64,000 nt of DNA, from positions 1,798,001-1,862,000 of the forward strand of contig NZ_JAANOV010000001.1 in assembly GCF_011758745.1 (NCBI RefSeq), given 5' to 3'. The position numbers were made by a program, and so were the translations under genes. Shown here piece by piece: positions 1 through 8,265 of the stretch; position 1 is the first letter of the stretch; each line of letters opens with the position of its first letter. The notes under the pieces are model-generated. The model ran no database searches. It was given only the letters and a program-made list of their open reading frames with translations, and was not told the origin of the DNA. The DNA comes from Amycolatopsis granulosa. Its GTDB lineage: Bacteria; Actinomycetota; Actinomycetes; Mycobacteriales; Pseudonocardiaceae.

Positions 1-502
1 CGTGCACGGGATCGAACCCTCCGGGGCACCGTTCGTGCTGTGGCAGCCACCGCCGGACTGGGTGTTCGCGACCGGCTATCCGAACACCTTCGACGGCGCC
101 GACCTCAACACCCGCGACGGCGCCGCCGCGGACCACTTCTTCTGCCGGCTGTTCCAGTACACGAGCCTGCAGGTGGGCGACAGCCGCGGCATCGACTACG
201 CGGAATGGCGGCTGGAACAGGAACCGGTGCTCTACCGGTACGTGATGGGCCCGGAGTACCCGCCGCAGACGCCACCGCACTGGATGGTGTACTTCGCGGT
301 CGATCCGGCGCGCGGCGCGGACGCCACCGCCGGGCACGCACTGATGCTCGGCGGCACCGTGCTGGTCGAGCCCTACGACACGCCGTGGGGCCGCATGGCG
401 ATCCTGGCCGACCCGGCCGGCGCGGTGTTCTCGATCATCGATCACACGCAGGTCGGTGAGGGCTGGGGCCGTGCCGAGGTGGACGACCCGTACGACGACT
501 AG
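1..502 (+). CDS. VOC-family (glyoxalase/CFP30B-like) protein, 5' truncated
   Basis: C-terminal about 166 residues of a vicinal-oxygen-chelate fold protein; the frame is open to the window edge, so the beginning is missing. The stretch starting APFVLWQP is the end of one VOC module. The LNTRDG segment, the PHWMVYFAV strand and the ending DTPWGRMAILADPAGAVFSII are the repeated beta-alpha-beta-beta-beta pattern of a second module, as in the tandem-VOC proteins annotated as hydroxylase or 27-kDa antigen CFP30B in actinobacteria. Metal ligands and substrate cannot be assigned from this part. The gene stops at the TAG at 500-502, about 30 bases before the cupin gene, which has its own promoter. Confidence 0.75.
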   Translation, partial: VHGIEPSGAPFVLWQPPPDWVFATGYPNTFDGADLNTRDGAAADHFFCRLFQYTSLQVGDSRGIDYAEWRLEQEPVLYRYVMGPEYPPQTPPHWMVYFAVDPARGADATAGHALMLGGTVLVEPYDTPWGRMAILADPAGAVFSIIDHTQVGEGWGRAEVDDPYDD

Positions 503-506
503 CGCT

Positions 507-524
507 GTACCTACCAGTAGGTAC
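507..524. promoter_or_regulatory. Palindromic operator overlapping the cupin-gene promoter
   Basis: The 18-mer GTACCTACCAGTAGGTAC has perfect 8-base arms around a 2-base centre, the size and symmetry typical of TetR-family operators. Its last bases run into TACAAT (522-527), a near-consensus -10 hexamer, so a bound repressor would cover the core promoter. No obvious -35 hexamer is visible at 17-18 bases spacing. The cognate regulator is not recognised in this window. Confidence 0.6.
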
Positions 525-534
525 AATCGGGAGA
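522..534 (+). promoter_or_regulatory. -10 element giving a leaderless cupin mRNA
   Basis: TACAAT at 522-527 is followed by 6 bases and then the ATG at 534. Transcription normally starts 6-7 bases after a -10 hexamer, which places the first transcribed base on the A of the start codon. Leaderless messages are common in actinobacteria. This also supports ATG 534 as the start over the in-frame upstream codon at 456, which lies inside the preceding gene. Confidence 0.55.
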
Positions 535-893
535 TGTGGAACTCCGGGTCCTCCCCGCTGCACCGGGTGGTGGTGCTGGACCAGCTGCTGCCGGAATCGT
601 TGCCGGTGCGTCGGGTGGAGATCCGGCGGATCACCATCGCACCCGGCTACGCGGCGGGGCTGCACATCCACAACGGCCCGGTGTTCGGCAGCATCGAGAC
701 GGGCTCGGCGATCTACCAGATCGAGGGCGGACCGGAGACCATTCTCCGGCCGGGCGACGTGTTCTACGAGCCGGAAGGCGTACGGATCGCCCGGTTCGAC
801 GCGCAGGAGGACGGCGTCACGTTCCTCGGGTACTTCCTGCTGCCCGAGGGCGCCGACGCCGAACTCGTCTTCCCCGACCCCCAACCGGGCTAG
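534..893 (+). CDS. Small cupin-domain protein
   Basis: 119-residue single-domain cupin. The first cupin motif is visible around residues 38-60 (APGYAAGLHIHNGPVFGSIE), with two histidines and a glutamate as possible metal ligands. The second follows the GD of LRPGDVFYEPEG. Such stand-alone cupins are often metal-binding dioxygenase-like or sugar/small-molecule-binding proteins; the ligand cannot be told from sequence. The start is set at ATG 534 because the -10 element and operator lie immediately upstream. The stop overlaps the stop of cdsA on the opposite strand by three bases, so the two genes converge. The operator suggests repression that is lifted by an unknown ligand. Confidence 0.8.
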   Translation: MWNSGSSPLHRVVVLDQLLPESLPVRRVEIRRITIAPGYAAGLHIHNGPVFGSIETGSAIYQIEGGPETILRPGDVFYEPEGVRIARFDAQEDGVTFLGYFLLPEGADAELVFPDPQPG

Positions 894-1771
894 GGCAGGA
901 ACGCCGACAACAGCAGGAACGACACCACCGCGGACGGCAGCAGCGAGTCCAGCCGGTCCATCAGGCCACCGTGCCCGGGCAGCAGCGTGCCCATGTCCTT
1001 GATCCCCAGGTCCCGCTTCATCAGCGACTCCACCAGGTCGCCCAGGGTGGCGGTGAGCACGATCGCGACGCCGAACACCACGCCCTGCCACACGTGCCCG
1101 TCGAGCAGCAGCGTCAGGGTCAGCGAACCGGCGACGACACCGGCGACCAGCGAACCGGTGAACCCCTCCCACGTCTTCTTCGGGCTGATCGACGGGGCCA
1201 TCGGGTGCTTGCCCTTGAGCACACCGGCGACGTACCCGCCGGTGTCCGACGCGACGACCCCGATCAGGAACGCCAGCACCCGGCCCACCCCGTCGGCGGG
1301 CGGGATGAGCATCGCCGCGAACGCGCCGAACAAGGGCAGGTACGCGGCGGTGAACACGGACGCGCAGATGTCCCGCAGGTAGCCGTCGGCACCGCCGGGC
1401 AGCCGCCACAGCAGGCACGCCAGGACGGTGACCGCGAACGCGATCAGCGCCCCCCGGTAGCCGAACGGCCAGGCGAGCCAGATCATCGCCTGGCCACCCA
1501 CCAGCAGCGGGACCAGCGCGAGGCGGATCTTCGCGGCCCGGCCGAGCGCCTGCGCGAACTCGTACGTGCCGACGGCGATCGCCGCCGCGATGATTCCGAT
1601 GAACAGGTACCGCACGGTGAGCAGCGACACGAGGATCGCCGCGCCCAGCAGCAGCCCGACGCCGATCGCCGCGGGCAGGTTCCGGCCGGCCCGGGACGTT
1701 TTCTTGGCCGGTTCAGCCGGCTCCGGAGAAGCCACGGGGGCCTTCTCGCGTTCTTCGCTCACCTGGGGCAT
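890..1771 (-). CDS. cdsA: Phosphatidate cytidylyltransferase
   Basis: Makes CDP-diacylglycerol from phosphatidic acid and CTP at the cytoplasmic membrane, the branch point to phosphatidylinositol, phosphatidylglycerol and cardiolipin. 293 residues, a charged N-terminus rich in E, A, P and K (1-30), then about eight hydrophobic helices. The CDS signature is clear in the last third: SDTGGYVAG followed by HPMAPSISPKKTWEG, with the conserved D and the S-P-K-K-T-W-E-G segment. The start codon overlaps the frr stop by one base (TGATG), so the genes are translationally coupled. The order pyrH-frr-cdsA is the usual actinobacterial one. Confidence 0.97.
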   Translation of the reverse strand: MPQVSEEREKAPVASPEPAEPAKKTSRAGRNLPAAIGVGLLLGAAILVSLLTVRYLFIGIIAAAIAVGTYEFAQALGRAAKIRLALVPLLVGGQAMIWLAWPFGYRGALIAFAVTVLACLLWRLPGGADGYLRDICASVFTAAYLPLFGAFAAMLIPPADGVGRVLAFLIGVVASDTGGYVAGVLKGKHPMAPSISPKKTWEGFTGSLVAGVVAGSLTLTLLLDGHVWQGVVFGVAIVLTATLGDLVESLMKRDLGIKDMGTLLPGHGGLMDRLDSLLPSAVVSFLLLSAFLP

Positions 1772-2328
1772 CAGACCTCGAGCAGCTCGGCTTCCTTGTG
1801 TTTGACGAGCTCCTCGACCTTCGCCACGTAGTTGTCGGTGAGGTGCTGCAGTTCCTTCTCCGCGCGCGCGACCTCGTCCTCACCCGCCTCGCCGTCCTTG
1901 GCGATGCGGTCGAGCTCCTCCTTGGACTTGCGGCGCACCCCGCGGATGGTGACCTTCGCGTCCTCACCCTTGGCCTTGACCATCTTCACCATCTCGCGAC
2001 GGCGCTCCTCGGTCAGCTGCGGGATGGTGATGCGGATGATCTGACCGTCGTTGCTCGGGTTGACCCCCAGGTCGGACTCGCGGATGGCCTTCTCGATCGC
2101 GCCGAGCTGCCCCTGGTCGTAGGGCTTGACGATCACCATGCGGGCCTCGGGGATGTTGACGCCGGCCACCTGGTTCAGCGGCATCATCGAACCGTAGGCC
2201 TCGACCATGATGCGGGCGAACATGCCCGCATTGGCCCGGCCGGTCCGCACCGACGACAGATCCTCCTTGGCGAAGGACACCGCTTTTTCCATCTTTTCCT
2301 CGGCATCGAGGAGGGTCTCGTCGATCAC
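1771..2328 (-). CDS. frr: Ribosome recycling factor
   Basis: Splits post-termination ribosomes together with EF-G. 185 residues, the normal length for the family. The three-helix-bundle parts are visible: the N-terminal helix with EEKMEKAV, the RTGRA segment (residues about 28-32) leading into domain II with its NVPEARM-like strand (NIPEARM), and the C-terminal helix with [11 protein letters not shown]. It sits 43 bases downstream of pyrH and overlaps cdsA by one base, so the three are probably one transcript, as in other actinobacteria. Confidence 0.98.
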   Translation of the reverse strand: MIDETLLDAEEKMEKAVSFAKEDLSSVRTGRANAGMFARIMVEAYGSMMPLNQVAGVNIPEARMVIVKPYDQGQLGAIEKAIRESDLGVNPSNDGQIIRITIPQLTEERRREMVKMVKAKGEDAKVTIRGVRRKSKEELDRIAKDGEAGEDEVARAEKELQHLTDNYVAKVEELVKHKEAELLEV

Positions 2329-2371
2329 GGCTACTCCCGTTGTCTGTGCTGTTGTTCCCGGTCCCCGGCTG

Positions 2372-3121
2372 TCAGGCGCTCGGCCCGGCCATGGGGCTGC
2401 TCACCAACGTGCCGATCCTCTCACCACGCACCGCCCTGGCGATGTTCCCCTCGGTGAGAAGGTTGAACACGATGATGGGCATGTTGTTGTCCATGCAGAG
2501 GCTGAAAGCGGTGGCGTCGGCGACCTTGAGCCCGCGCTCGAGCACCTCGCGGTGGCTGATCTCGGCGAACATCTTCGCGCTCGGGTCGCTCTTCGGGTCG
2601 GCGGTGAAGACGCCGTCCACGGCTTTCGCCATGAGCACCGCGTCGCAGCCGATCTCCAGCGAGCGCTGGGCGGCCGCGGTATCGGTGGAGAAGTAGGGCA
2701 TCCCGGTGCCGGCGCCGAAGATCACGACACGGCCCTTCTCGAGGTGCCGCTCGGCGCGCCGCGGGATGTAGGGCTCGGCGACCTGGCCCATGGTGATGGC
2801 GGTCTGCACGCGCGTGGGCACGCCTTCCTTCTCCAGGAAGTCCTGCAGCGCCAGGGAGTTCATCACGGTGCCGAGCATGGCCATGTAGTCGGCCCGGTCG
2901 CGGTCCATGCCGCGCTGGGACAACTCGGCGCCGCGGAAGTAGTTCCCACCACCGATCACCACGGCCATCTGAACGCCGGTGCGGACGACGTCCGCGATCT
3001 GCACGGCCACGGAGTGCACGACATCGGGGTCGAGGCCGAGCGCTCCCCCGCCGAACATCTCGCCACCCAGTTTCAGCAGCACCCGCCGGTAACCGCCGTC
3101 GGCTCGTTTCGCCTCACCCAT
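2372..3121 (-). CDS. pyrH: UMP kinase
   Basis: Phosphorylates UMP to UDP with ATP; bacterial hexameric amino-acid-kinase-fold enzyme, feedback-inhibited by UTP. 249 residues from ATG 3121. The nucleotide loop [11 protein letters not shown] is near residue 15, GGGNYFRG near 65, [14 protein letters not shown] near 85, and the ATP-side [11 protein letters not shown] segment near 155. The frame is open 84 bases further upstream, but ATG 3121 gives the family-typical N-terminus, and the upstream extension runs into the hairpin at 3172-3205. A terminator-like hairpin separates it from tsf, so it probably has its own promoter. Confidence 0.97.
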   Translation of the reverse strand: MGEAKRADGGYRRVLLKLGGEMFGGGALGLDPDVVHSVAVQIADVVRTGVQMAVVIGGGNYFRGAELSQRGMDRDRADYMAMLGTVMNSLALQDFLEKEGVPTRVQTAITMGQVAEPYIPRRAERHLEKGRVVIFGAGTGMPYFSTDTAAAQRSLEIGCDAVLMAKAVDGVFTADPKSDPSAKMFAEISHREVLERGLKVADATAFSLCMDNNMPIIVFNLLTEGNIARAVRGERIGTLVSSPMAGPSA

Positions 3122-3171
3122 GTCCGTCTCCGCCCGATCGGTGCCGCCCTGTGGTGCCTGCCGTCGCGAGT

Positions 3172-3205
3172 GTGCCCCGTCCCCGTGTTCACGGAGACGG
3201 GGCAC
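3172..3205 (-). terminator. Hairpin between tsf and pyrH
   Basis: A 10-base perfect stem (GTGCCCCGTC at 3172-3181 with GACGGGGCAC at 3196-3205) encloses a second stem, CCGTG with CACGG. It lies 20 bases after the tsf stop on the minus strand. No U-run follows, so it is either a hairpin-only actinobacterial terminator or a processing or attenuation structure ending the rpsB-tsf transcript before pyrH. Confidence 0.6.
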
Positions 3206-3225
3206 CTCACGTCACTGCCGTCGCG

Positions 3226-4053
3226 TTACGGCTGGCCGACCTCGAACCGGGCGAACCGGGTGACGGTCACGCCGGCCGCGTCGAGCAGCGCCTTGACGGT
3301 CTTCTTGTTGTCGATCACCGACGGCTGCTCGAGCAGCACGGTGTCCTTGTAGAACGCGTTGACCTTGCCCTCGATGATCTTGGGCAGCGCCTGCTCGGGC
3401 TTGCCCTCGGCGCGGGCGGTCTCCTCGGCGATGCGACGCTCGTTGTCGACCAGGTCGGCCGGCACGTCCTCGCGGGTCAGGTACTTCGGCTTGAGGGCCG
3501 CGATCTGCAGCGCCGCGCTGCGGGCCGCCTCGGCCGCGCCGTCGCCACCGCCGGTGTACTCCACCAGCACGCCGACCGCCGGGGGCAGGTCGGTGCCACG
3601 GCGGTGCAGGTAGGTCGCGACCTGACCGTCGAAGGCCACCACTCGGCGCAGCACGAGCTTCTCGCCGATCTTGGCGGCCAGCTCCTGCACGGCGTCGCCG
3701 ACCGACTTGCCGCCCTCGAGCTCGGCAGCGGCCAGCTTCTCGACGTCGTCGGTCTGCAACGTCTGCGCGACCTTGACGATCTTGTTGGCGAGCTCCTGGA
3801 ACTGCTCGTTCTTGGCGACGAAGTCGGTCTCGGAGTTGATCTCGACCAGCACGCCGCCGTCGCCGGCGACGAGACCCTCGGCGGTGGCGCGCTCGGCGCG
3901 CTTGCCGACGTCCTTGGCACCCTTGATGCGCAGGAACTCAACGGCCTTGTCGAAGTCGCCGCCGCTCTCCTCGAGCGCCTTCTTGCAGTCCATCATGCCG
4001 GAGCCGGTGAGCTCGCGGAGACGCTTGACGTCCGCCGCGGTGTAGTTCGCCAT
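3226..4053 (-). CDS. tsf: Translation elongation factor Ts
   Basis: Nucleotide-exchange factor that reloads EF-Tu with GTP. 275 residues, the usual actinobacterial length. The N-terminal UBA-like domain reads [21 protein letters not shown] (residues about 9-29), carrying the [12 protein letters not shown] signature, followed by the core motif [11 protein letters not shown] around residue 78, which contacts EF-Tu through the TDFV tetrapeptide. It lies 69 bases downstream of rpsB, the conserved rpsB-tsf pair. Confidence 0.98.
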   Translation of the reverse strand: MANYTAADVKRLRELTGSGMMDCKKALEESGGDFDKAVEFLRIKGAKDVGKRAERATAEGLVAGDGGVLVEINSETDFVAKNEQFQELANKIVKVAQTLQTDDVEKLAAAELEGGKSVGDAVQELAAKIGEKLVLRRVVAFDGQVATYLHRRGTDLPPAVGVLVEYTGGGDGAAEAARSAALQIAALKPKYLTREDVPADLVDNERRIAEETARAEGKPEQALPKIIEGKVNAFYKDTVLLEQPSVIDNKKTVKALLDAAGVTVTRFARFEVGQP

Positions 4054-4122
4054 CGTGCGGTGTCCGTTCCTCTCGGAAAGTGTGGGGGCCGCGCCTGCGC
4101 GGCGCGGCCGTGCCGGAAAGAT

Positions 4123-4947
4123 TCAGGAGGCGGTGGTCTGCTCGGCCGGGGCCTCGCTGCCCTTGAGCAGGTCCTGCTCCCACTCGGCCAGCGGCTCGTC
4201 GGACACGCCCGGCTCGGGCTTGTCCTGGCCCTCGGCGGCCGGGGCGGAACCGTTGCGGCTGGAACGGGCCATCAGGCCCGCGGCGGCGGCCTCCGCGACC
4301 ACCTTGGTGAGCAGCGCGGCGGAGCGGATCGCGTCGTCGTTGCCCGGGATCGGGTAGTCGACCTCGTCCGGGTCGCAGTTGGTGTCCAGGACCGCGACGA
4401 CCGGGATGTTCAGCTTGCGCGCCTCGCCGACGGCGATGTGCTCCTTCTTGGTGTCCACGATCCAGACGGCGCTCGGCACCTTCTGCATGTCGCGGATACC
4501 GCCGAGGGTGCGCTCCAGCTTCTCCTTCTCGCGGGTCAGCGTCAGGATCTCGCGCTTGGTCAGTCCCTGGAAGCCACCGGTCTGCTCCTGGGCCTCGAGC
4601 TCCTTCAGGCGCAGCAGCCGCTTGTGGACCGTCTGGAAGTTGGTCAGCATGCCGCCGAGCCAGCGCTGGTTGACGAAGGGCATGCCCACGCGCTGCGCCT
4701 CGCGGGCGATCGCCTCCTGGGCCTGCTTCTTCGTGCCGACGAACATGATCGTGCCGCCGTGCGCGACGGTCTCCTTGATGAACTCGTACGCACGGTCGAT
4801 GTAGCTCAGCGTCTGCTGCAGGTCGATGATGTAGATGCCGTTGCGCTCGGTGAGGATGTAGCGCTTCATCTTCGGGTTCCAGCGGCGGGTCTGGTGCCCG
4901 AAGTGCACGCCGGAATCGAGCAGCTGCTTCATGGTGACGACGGCCAT
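4123..4947 (-). CDS. rpsB: 30S ribosomal protein S2
   Basis: Ribosomal protein of the small-subunit head/platform. 274 residues from the start [10 protein letters not shown]; the frame stays open upstream but that extension is non-homologous. Family signatures are complete: [31 protein letters not shown], and the second signature in the [23 protein letters not shown] region. A 45-residue acidic, Gln/Ala-rich tail (from about residue 230) extends past the core, as is common in actinobacteria. First gene of the rpsB-tsf operon, with a long upstream region shared with the divergent M23 gene. Confidence 0.98.
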   Translation of the reverse strand: MAVVTMKQLLDSGVHFGHQTRRWNPKMKRYILTERNGIYIIDLQQTLSYIDRAYEFIKETVAHGGTIMFVGTKKQAQEAIAREAQRVGMPFVNQRWLGGMLTNFQTVHKRLLRLKELEAQEQTGGFQGLTKREILTLTREKEKLERTLGGIRDMQKVPSAVWIVDTKKEHIAVGEARKLNIPVVAVLDTNCDPDEVDYPIPGNDDAIRSAALLTKVVAEAAAAGLMARSSRNGSAPAAEGQDKPEPGVSDEPLAEWEQDLLKGSEAPAEQTTAS

Positions 4948-5389
4948 GGCCGGATTCGCACCTCTTCTGTGTAGCGCGCGCCCGTGGGCACGCTGGCCGG
5001 TTTTGCGTCGCCGTCGGCCGGGTGGCCGGCGACCCTGGTGCCGTGCCGATACCCGGACCCCGTGGATCACTCCTCGGGGACCGCCGGGCGTCGTGGGTTC
5101 CGTGGACGGAACCTGCACGTACACGCGAAGTCGACCTGTCGTGACAGGCCGCGCGAACAGTGTACGCCCTGGCGGCGCGCCGTTCACCAGGGGCAAGGAT
5201 GCCAACCCCGGTCGGGTGGTCCGGGCGGTCCCGGGTCCGTGGCGGGGCAGATGAGCGGCGGGGGGCGCACTTCCGCCGCACCACGTGTCCGGGCCGCGAG
5301 GTGGGCCCCAGTTGTCCACAAGCGGCCGAGTTGTCCACAGATTTCGGTGGTGCCCGTTGCCGGACCCGATCGTGCGCCAGGCTGGGTTG
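4948..5389. other. 442-base divergent intergenic region (rpsB / M23 peptidase)
   Basis: No convincing gene. It holds the rpsB promoter and leader on the minus strand and the M23-gene promoter on the plus strand. Visible structure is a 14-base palindrome CCTGTCGTGACAGG (5135-5148), which could form an RNA hairpin in the rpsB leader or bind a protein, and two directly repeated DnaA-type 9-mers at 5312-5320 and 5331-5339. I cannot identify a -35/-10 pair with confidence. Confidence 0.6.
5312..5339 (+). promoter_or_regulatory. Two tandem DnaA-box 9-mers
   Basis: TTGTCCACA occurs at 5312-5320 and again at 5331-5339, same orientation, 19 bases start to start (just under two helical turns). This is the established Streptomyces/actinobacterial DnaA-box consensus. 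The pair ends 50 bases before the M23 peptidase start codon. It is far from any dnaA gene in this window, so it is more likely a DnaA-controlled promoter or a DnaA-titrating site than an origin. Confidence 0.55.
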
Positions 5390-6079
5390 ATGATCGTGGT
5401 GATTCGCCGACTGCTGGGGGCGCTGCTGGTCAGCGCCGGTGCGCTGACCGGGGTGGCTGCTGCCGTGGGCCCGCCGCCCGGGCCGGTGGCCGCCCCGCCG
5501 GACAGCGGGGCGACGTTCGCGACCGACGCGAGTGGGCGGTCGTACCGGGGCGAGGTCGTCGCGGACGGGCGGGTGTCGCCGTCCGCGTACGCCCGCCCGC
5601 TGGTGCCGACGGCTGCCGACCGGCGGGTGCCGCCTGCCGAGGTGATGCCCGATCGGCCGGAGCCGCGCTTCGGGTGGCCGCTGGCGCCGCCACCGGCCGT
5701 GGTGCGGCCGTTCCAGGCACCCGCCGATCCCTACGGGCCGGGCCACCGCGGTGTGGACCTCGCCGCCGTGCCTGGCCAGCAGGTGCTCGCCGCCGGGCCG
5801 GGCGTGGTGGTGTTCGCGGGGATGGTCGCCGGGCGCCCCGTGGTCTCCGTGGACCACGACGGCGGGCTCCGCACGACCTACGAGCCGGTCACGCCCACGG
5901 TTCCGGTCGGGACGCAGGTGTGGCAGGGGCAGCCGATCGGTGTCGTCGAAGCGGGACATCCGGGCTGCCCGGTCGAGGCGTGCCTGCACTGGGGCGTGCG
6001 CCGCGGCGAGGAGTACCTGAACCCGCTGACCCTGGTCCAGAACAACGCGCGGATCCGCTTGAAGCCATGGGGTGGCTAG
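5390..6079 (+). CDS. Secreted M23-family peptidase (LytM fold)
   Basis: 229 residues. Residues 1-25 are an Ile/Val start, two arginines and a hydrophobic stretch ending in alanines, a Sec signal peptide or membrane anchor. A Pro/Ala-rich linker follows. The LytM domain spans about 100-220: [27 protein letters not shown] carries the first zinc-ligand region (H-x3-D), and CLHWGVRRG carries the H-x-G type second motif with its leading C-L-H-W. It probably cuts peptidoglycan cross-bridges. M. tuberculosis has the equivalent gene divergent from rpsB (Rv2891). The start ATG 5390 is chosen because the signal peptide begins there; the frame is open 35 codons further upstream across the DnaA boxes. 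Confidence 0.88.
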   Translation: MIVVIRRLLGALLVSAGALTGVAAAVGPPPGPVAAPPDSGATFATDASGRSYRGEVVADGRVSPSAYARPLVPTAADRRVPPAEVMPDRPEPRFGWPLAPPPAVVRPFQAPADPYGPGHRGVDLAAVPGQQVLAAGPGVVVFAGMVAGRPVVSVDHDGGLRTTYEPVTPTVPVGTQVWQGQPIGVVEAGHPGCPVEACLHWGVRRGEEYLNPLTLVQNNARIRLKPWGG

Positions 6080-6100
6080 ACGCCGCCCGCAAGGCCCGGC

Positions 6101-7231
6101 TCAGACGCCGGCCTGCTCGGTCAGCCGCGCACGCAGCCGGAGGACCGCGCGCGTGTGCAGCTGGCTCACCCGGGACTCCGTAACCCCGAGGACACGGCCG
6201 ATCTCGGCGAGCGTCAGCCGTTCGAAGTAGTACAGGCTGACCACGATCCGGTCGCGTTCGGTCAGCTGGGCGATGGCCTCGGCGAGCTGGCGCCGGTTGT
6301 CCCGGTCGACGAGGACGGCCACCGGGTCGATGGCGTCGTCGTCGGGAAGGGTGTCGACCAGTGAACCGCTCTCCCGGCCGGCCGCCACCAGATCCTCGAG
6401 CGCTACGACGCTGGTCAGCTGGAGCTGGCTGTAGAGGTCGCGGAGCTCGTCCAGGGTGATGCCGAGTTCCTCGGCGACCTCGTTGTCGGTCGGGGTGCGG
6501 CGCAGCCGTCCACCGAGCCGCTCCAGCGCCCGCTCCACCTCGCGGGCGCGGCTGCGCACCACCCGGGGCACCCAGTCCTGGGACCGGAGGTCGTCCAGGA
6601 TCGCGCCGCGGATCCGCTGCATCGCGTAGGTCTCGAACCGCAGGCCGCGCTCCGGCTCGAACTTCTCGATGGCATCGATGAGGCCGAAAATGCCGGACTG
6701 GATGAGATCGCCGACGTCGACGTGCGTCGGCAACCCCGTCCCGACCCGGCCGGCGACGTACTTCACCAGCGGCGCGTAGTGCAGCACCAGCCGCTCCCGC
6801 AGCCGCTGCTCGGGGCATGCGCGGAATTCGCGCCACAACGCCTGGATCGCGGAGTCGCCGTCACCCGGGCCGCGGGCGGGAGGAGCACTCGCCTGCGCAC
6901 CATCGCCCGTAACCGCCGCCGTGGTCGTCGCCTCACCAGCCGCCGCCGCTGCGCCGCCGTCCGGCGCTCCAGCCGGGCGGGCGCCCCGATCCGCGGCGGG
7001 CTCCTTCGACTCGGCGGGGACGTTGTCGTCCGTGCGCGACGTCGGCAGCGTCGGGCGCCCCGCCTGGTCGCAGGCAGGGCGGGCTGAGGTCGCTCGCAAC
7101 TCGGCCGTCACGCGGAAACCGTTCTCGGCAGCGGGCTCAGGTCGTTCTCCGGGCTCGTACGGGGTGAGCGGCGCCGACGATCCTGCCTGCCGTCCTCCGA
7201 GGTCATCGGGATCGGGGGTGGGCTTGGTCAT
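6101..7231 (-). CDS. whiG: FliA/WhiG-family RNA polymerase sigma factor
   Basis: 376 residues. The sigma-70 core begins near residue 128 (region 2: [17 protein letters not shown], then [39 protein letters not shown]). Region 3 is the [27 protein letters not shown] part. Region 4 ends with [21 protein letters not shown], the -35-binding helix-turn-helix. WhiG drives sporulation-linked genes in Streptomyces, and FliA relatives drive motility genes. The first about 125 residues are a low-complexity Ala/Pro/Gly/Asp-rich extension not present in Streptomyces WhiG; the frame is open and GC3-rich throughout, but a later start cannot be excluded. Its first 29 bases overlap the end of xerC. Confidence 0.9.
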   Translation of the reverse strand: MTKPTPDPDDLGGRQAGSSAPLTPYEPGERPEPAAENGFRVTAELRATSARPACDQAGRPTLPTSRTDDNVPAESKEPAADRGARPAGAPDGGAAAAAGEATTTAAVTGDGAQASAPPARGPGDGDSAIQALWREFRACPEQRLRERLVLHYAPLVKYVAGRVGTGLPTHVDVGDLIQSGIFGLIDAIEKFEPERGLRFETYAMQRIRGAILDDLRSQDWVPRVVRSRAREVERALERLGGRLRRTPTDNEVAEELGITLDELRDLYSQLQLTSVVALEDLVAAGRESGSLVDTLPDDDAIDPVAVLVDRDNRRQLAEAIAQLTERDRIVVSLYYFERLTLAEIGRVLGVTESRVSQLHTRAVLRLRARLTEQAGV

Positions 7232-8195
7232 GGATCGCCTTCAACCGCTCGACGGTCACGTGGGTGTAGAGCTGTGTCGTGGCAAGCGTAGCGTGACCGA
7301 GCAGCTCCTGAACGCTGCGAAGGTCCGCACCGCCCTCGAGCAGGTGCGTTGCCGCGGTGTGCCGTAGCCCGTGCGGGCCCATGTCCGCCGCCGCGGGCAC
7401 CGCCTCGAGGGCTTCGTGCACCACCCGCCGGACCGTCCGCGGATCCAGGCGGCCACCACGCACGCCGAGGAACAGCGCGGACGGATTCGGCTTCGCCACC
7501 GCACCGGCGACCACCGGACGGCCGTGCTCGAGCCAGGTGCGCAGGGCACGGTCCGCGGGCGCGCCGAAGGGCACCATCCGCTCCTTGCCGCCCTTGCCGA
7601 GCACGCGGACCAGCCGGCGCCCGAAGTCCACGTCGTCCACGTCGAGCCCGCACAGCTCCGAGACCCGGACGCCGGTCGCGTACAGCAGTTCGAGGACGGC
7701 GTGGTTTCGCAGGGTGACCGGCTCCTGCTCGGCGGCGCCACTTCCGGCGGCGGTGAGGACGCTCTCCGCCTCGTCCGGCCGGAGCACCGACGGCAGGGTC
7801 CGGTGCACCCGCGGCGCCACCAGCTTCGCCCCTGGGTCCTGATGCAGCACGCCCTGCCGGCGCGCCCAGGCGGTGAAGGTCCGGGCCGAGGCGGCTCGCC
7901 GGGCGAGCGTGGTCCGCCCCGCACCCGTGTTGCGCTGGTCGGCGAGCCATGACCGGAGTGCGCCGATGTCCAGCCCGTGGAGGGCCGGGACGTCCGGTTG
8001 CGGCTCCTCCCCGTGCAGGAACGCCAGCAGGGACACCACATCCCCGACGTAGGCACGCACCGTGTGCGGCGACAGCCCCCGCTCGAGCCGGAGGTGCCGC
8101 TCGTAGTCGTCGACCAGGCCCGCGGCGGAGCGCGGCAGGGTGTCCCGGAGGGCGTGCACATCCACCTTCCGGCTCCGAGATTCCCTTGCGGACAT
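7203..8195 (-). CDS. xerC: Tyrosine recombinase XerC
   Basis: Chromosome-dimer resolution recombinase acting at dif sites with XerD. 330 residues: SAM-like N-terminal core-binding domain (about 20-115) and catalytic domain (about 135-325). The complete catalytic set is visible: R177 in [10 protein letters not shown]201 in [12 protein letters not shown]275 and R278 in [13 protein letters not shown]301 in [11 protein letters not shown], and nucleophile Y310 in LYTHV. Position between dprA and whiG is as in Streptomyces and Mycobacterium (Rv2894c). The stop lies inside the whiG reading frame. Confidence 0.95.
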   Translation of the reverse strand: MSARESRSRKVDVHALRDTLPRSAAGLVDDYERHLRLERGLSPHTVRAYVGDVVSLLAFLHGEEPQPDVPALHGLDIGALRSWLADQRNTGAGRTTLARRAASARTFTAWARRQGVLHQDPGAKLVAPRVHRTLPSVLRPDEAESVLTAAGSGAAEQEPVTLRNHAVLELLYATGVRVSELCGLDVDDVDFGRRLVRVLGKGGKERMVPFGAPADRALRTWLEHGRPVVAGAVAKPNPSALFLGVRGGRLDPRTVRRVVHEALEAVPAAADMGPHGLRHTAATHLLEGGADLRSVQELLGHATLATTQLYTHVTVERLKAIHDQAHPRSR

Positions 8196-8265
8196 GGTTG
8201 CTCACGCTGCGCGAAGGGGCGCGTCCGGTCAAGCATCGCCACACCGGCGGCCGATGACGATCGCA

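Noticed and set aside
3151-4974. Very long plus-strand reading frame opposite tsf and rpsB
   Set aside because: High GC makes antisense frames open; the minus-strand genes are unmistakable ribosomal/elongation-factor genes and the plus frame matches no family.
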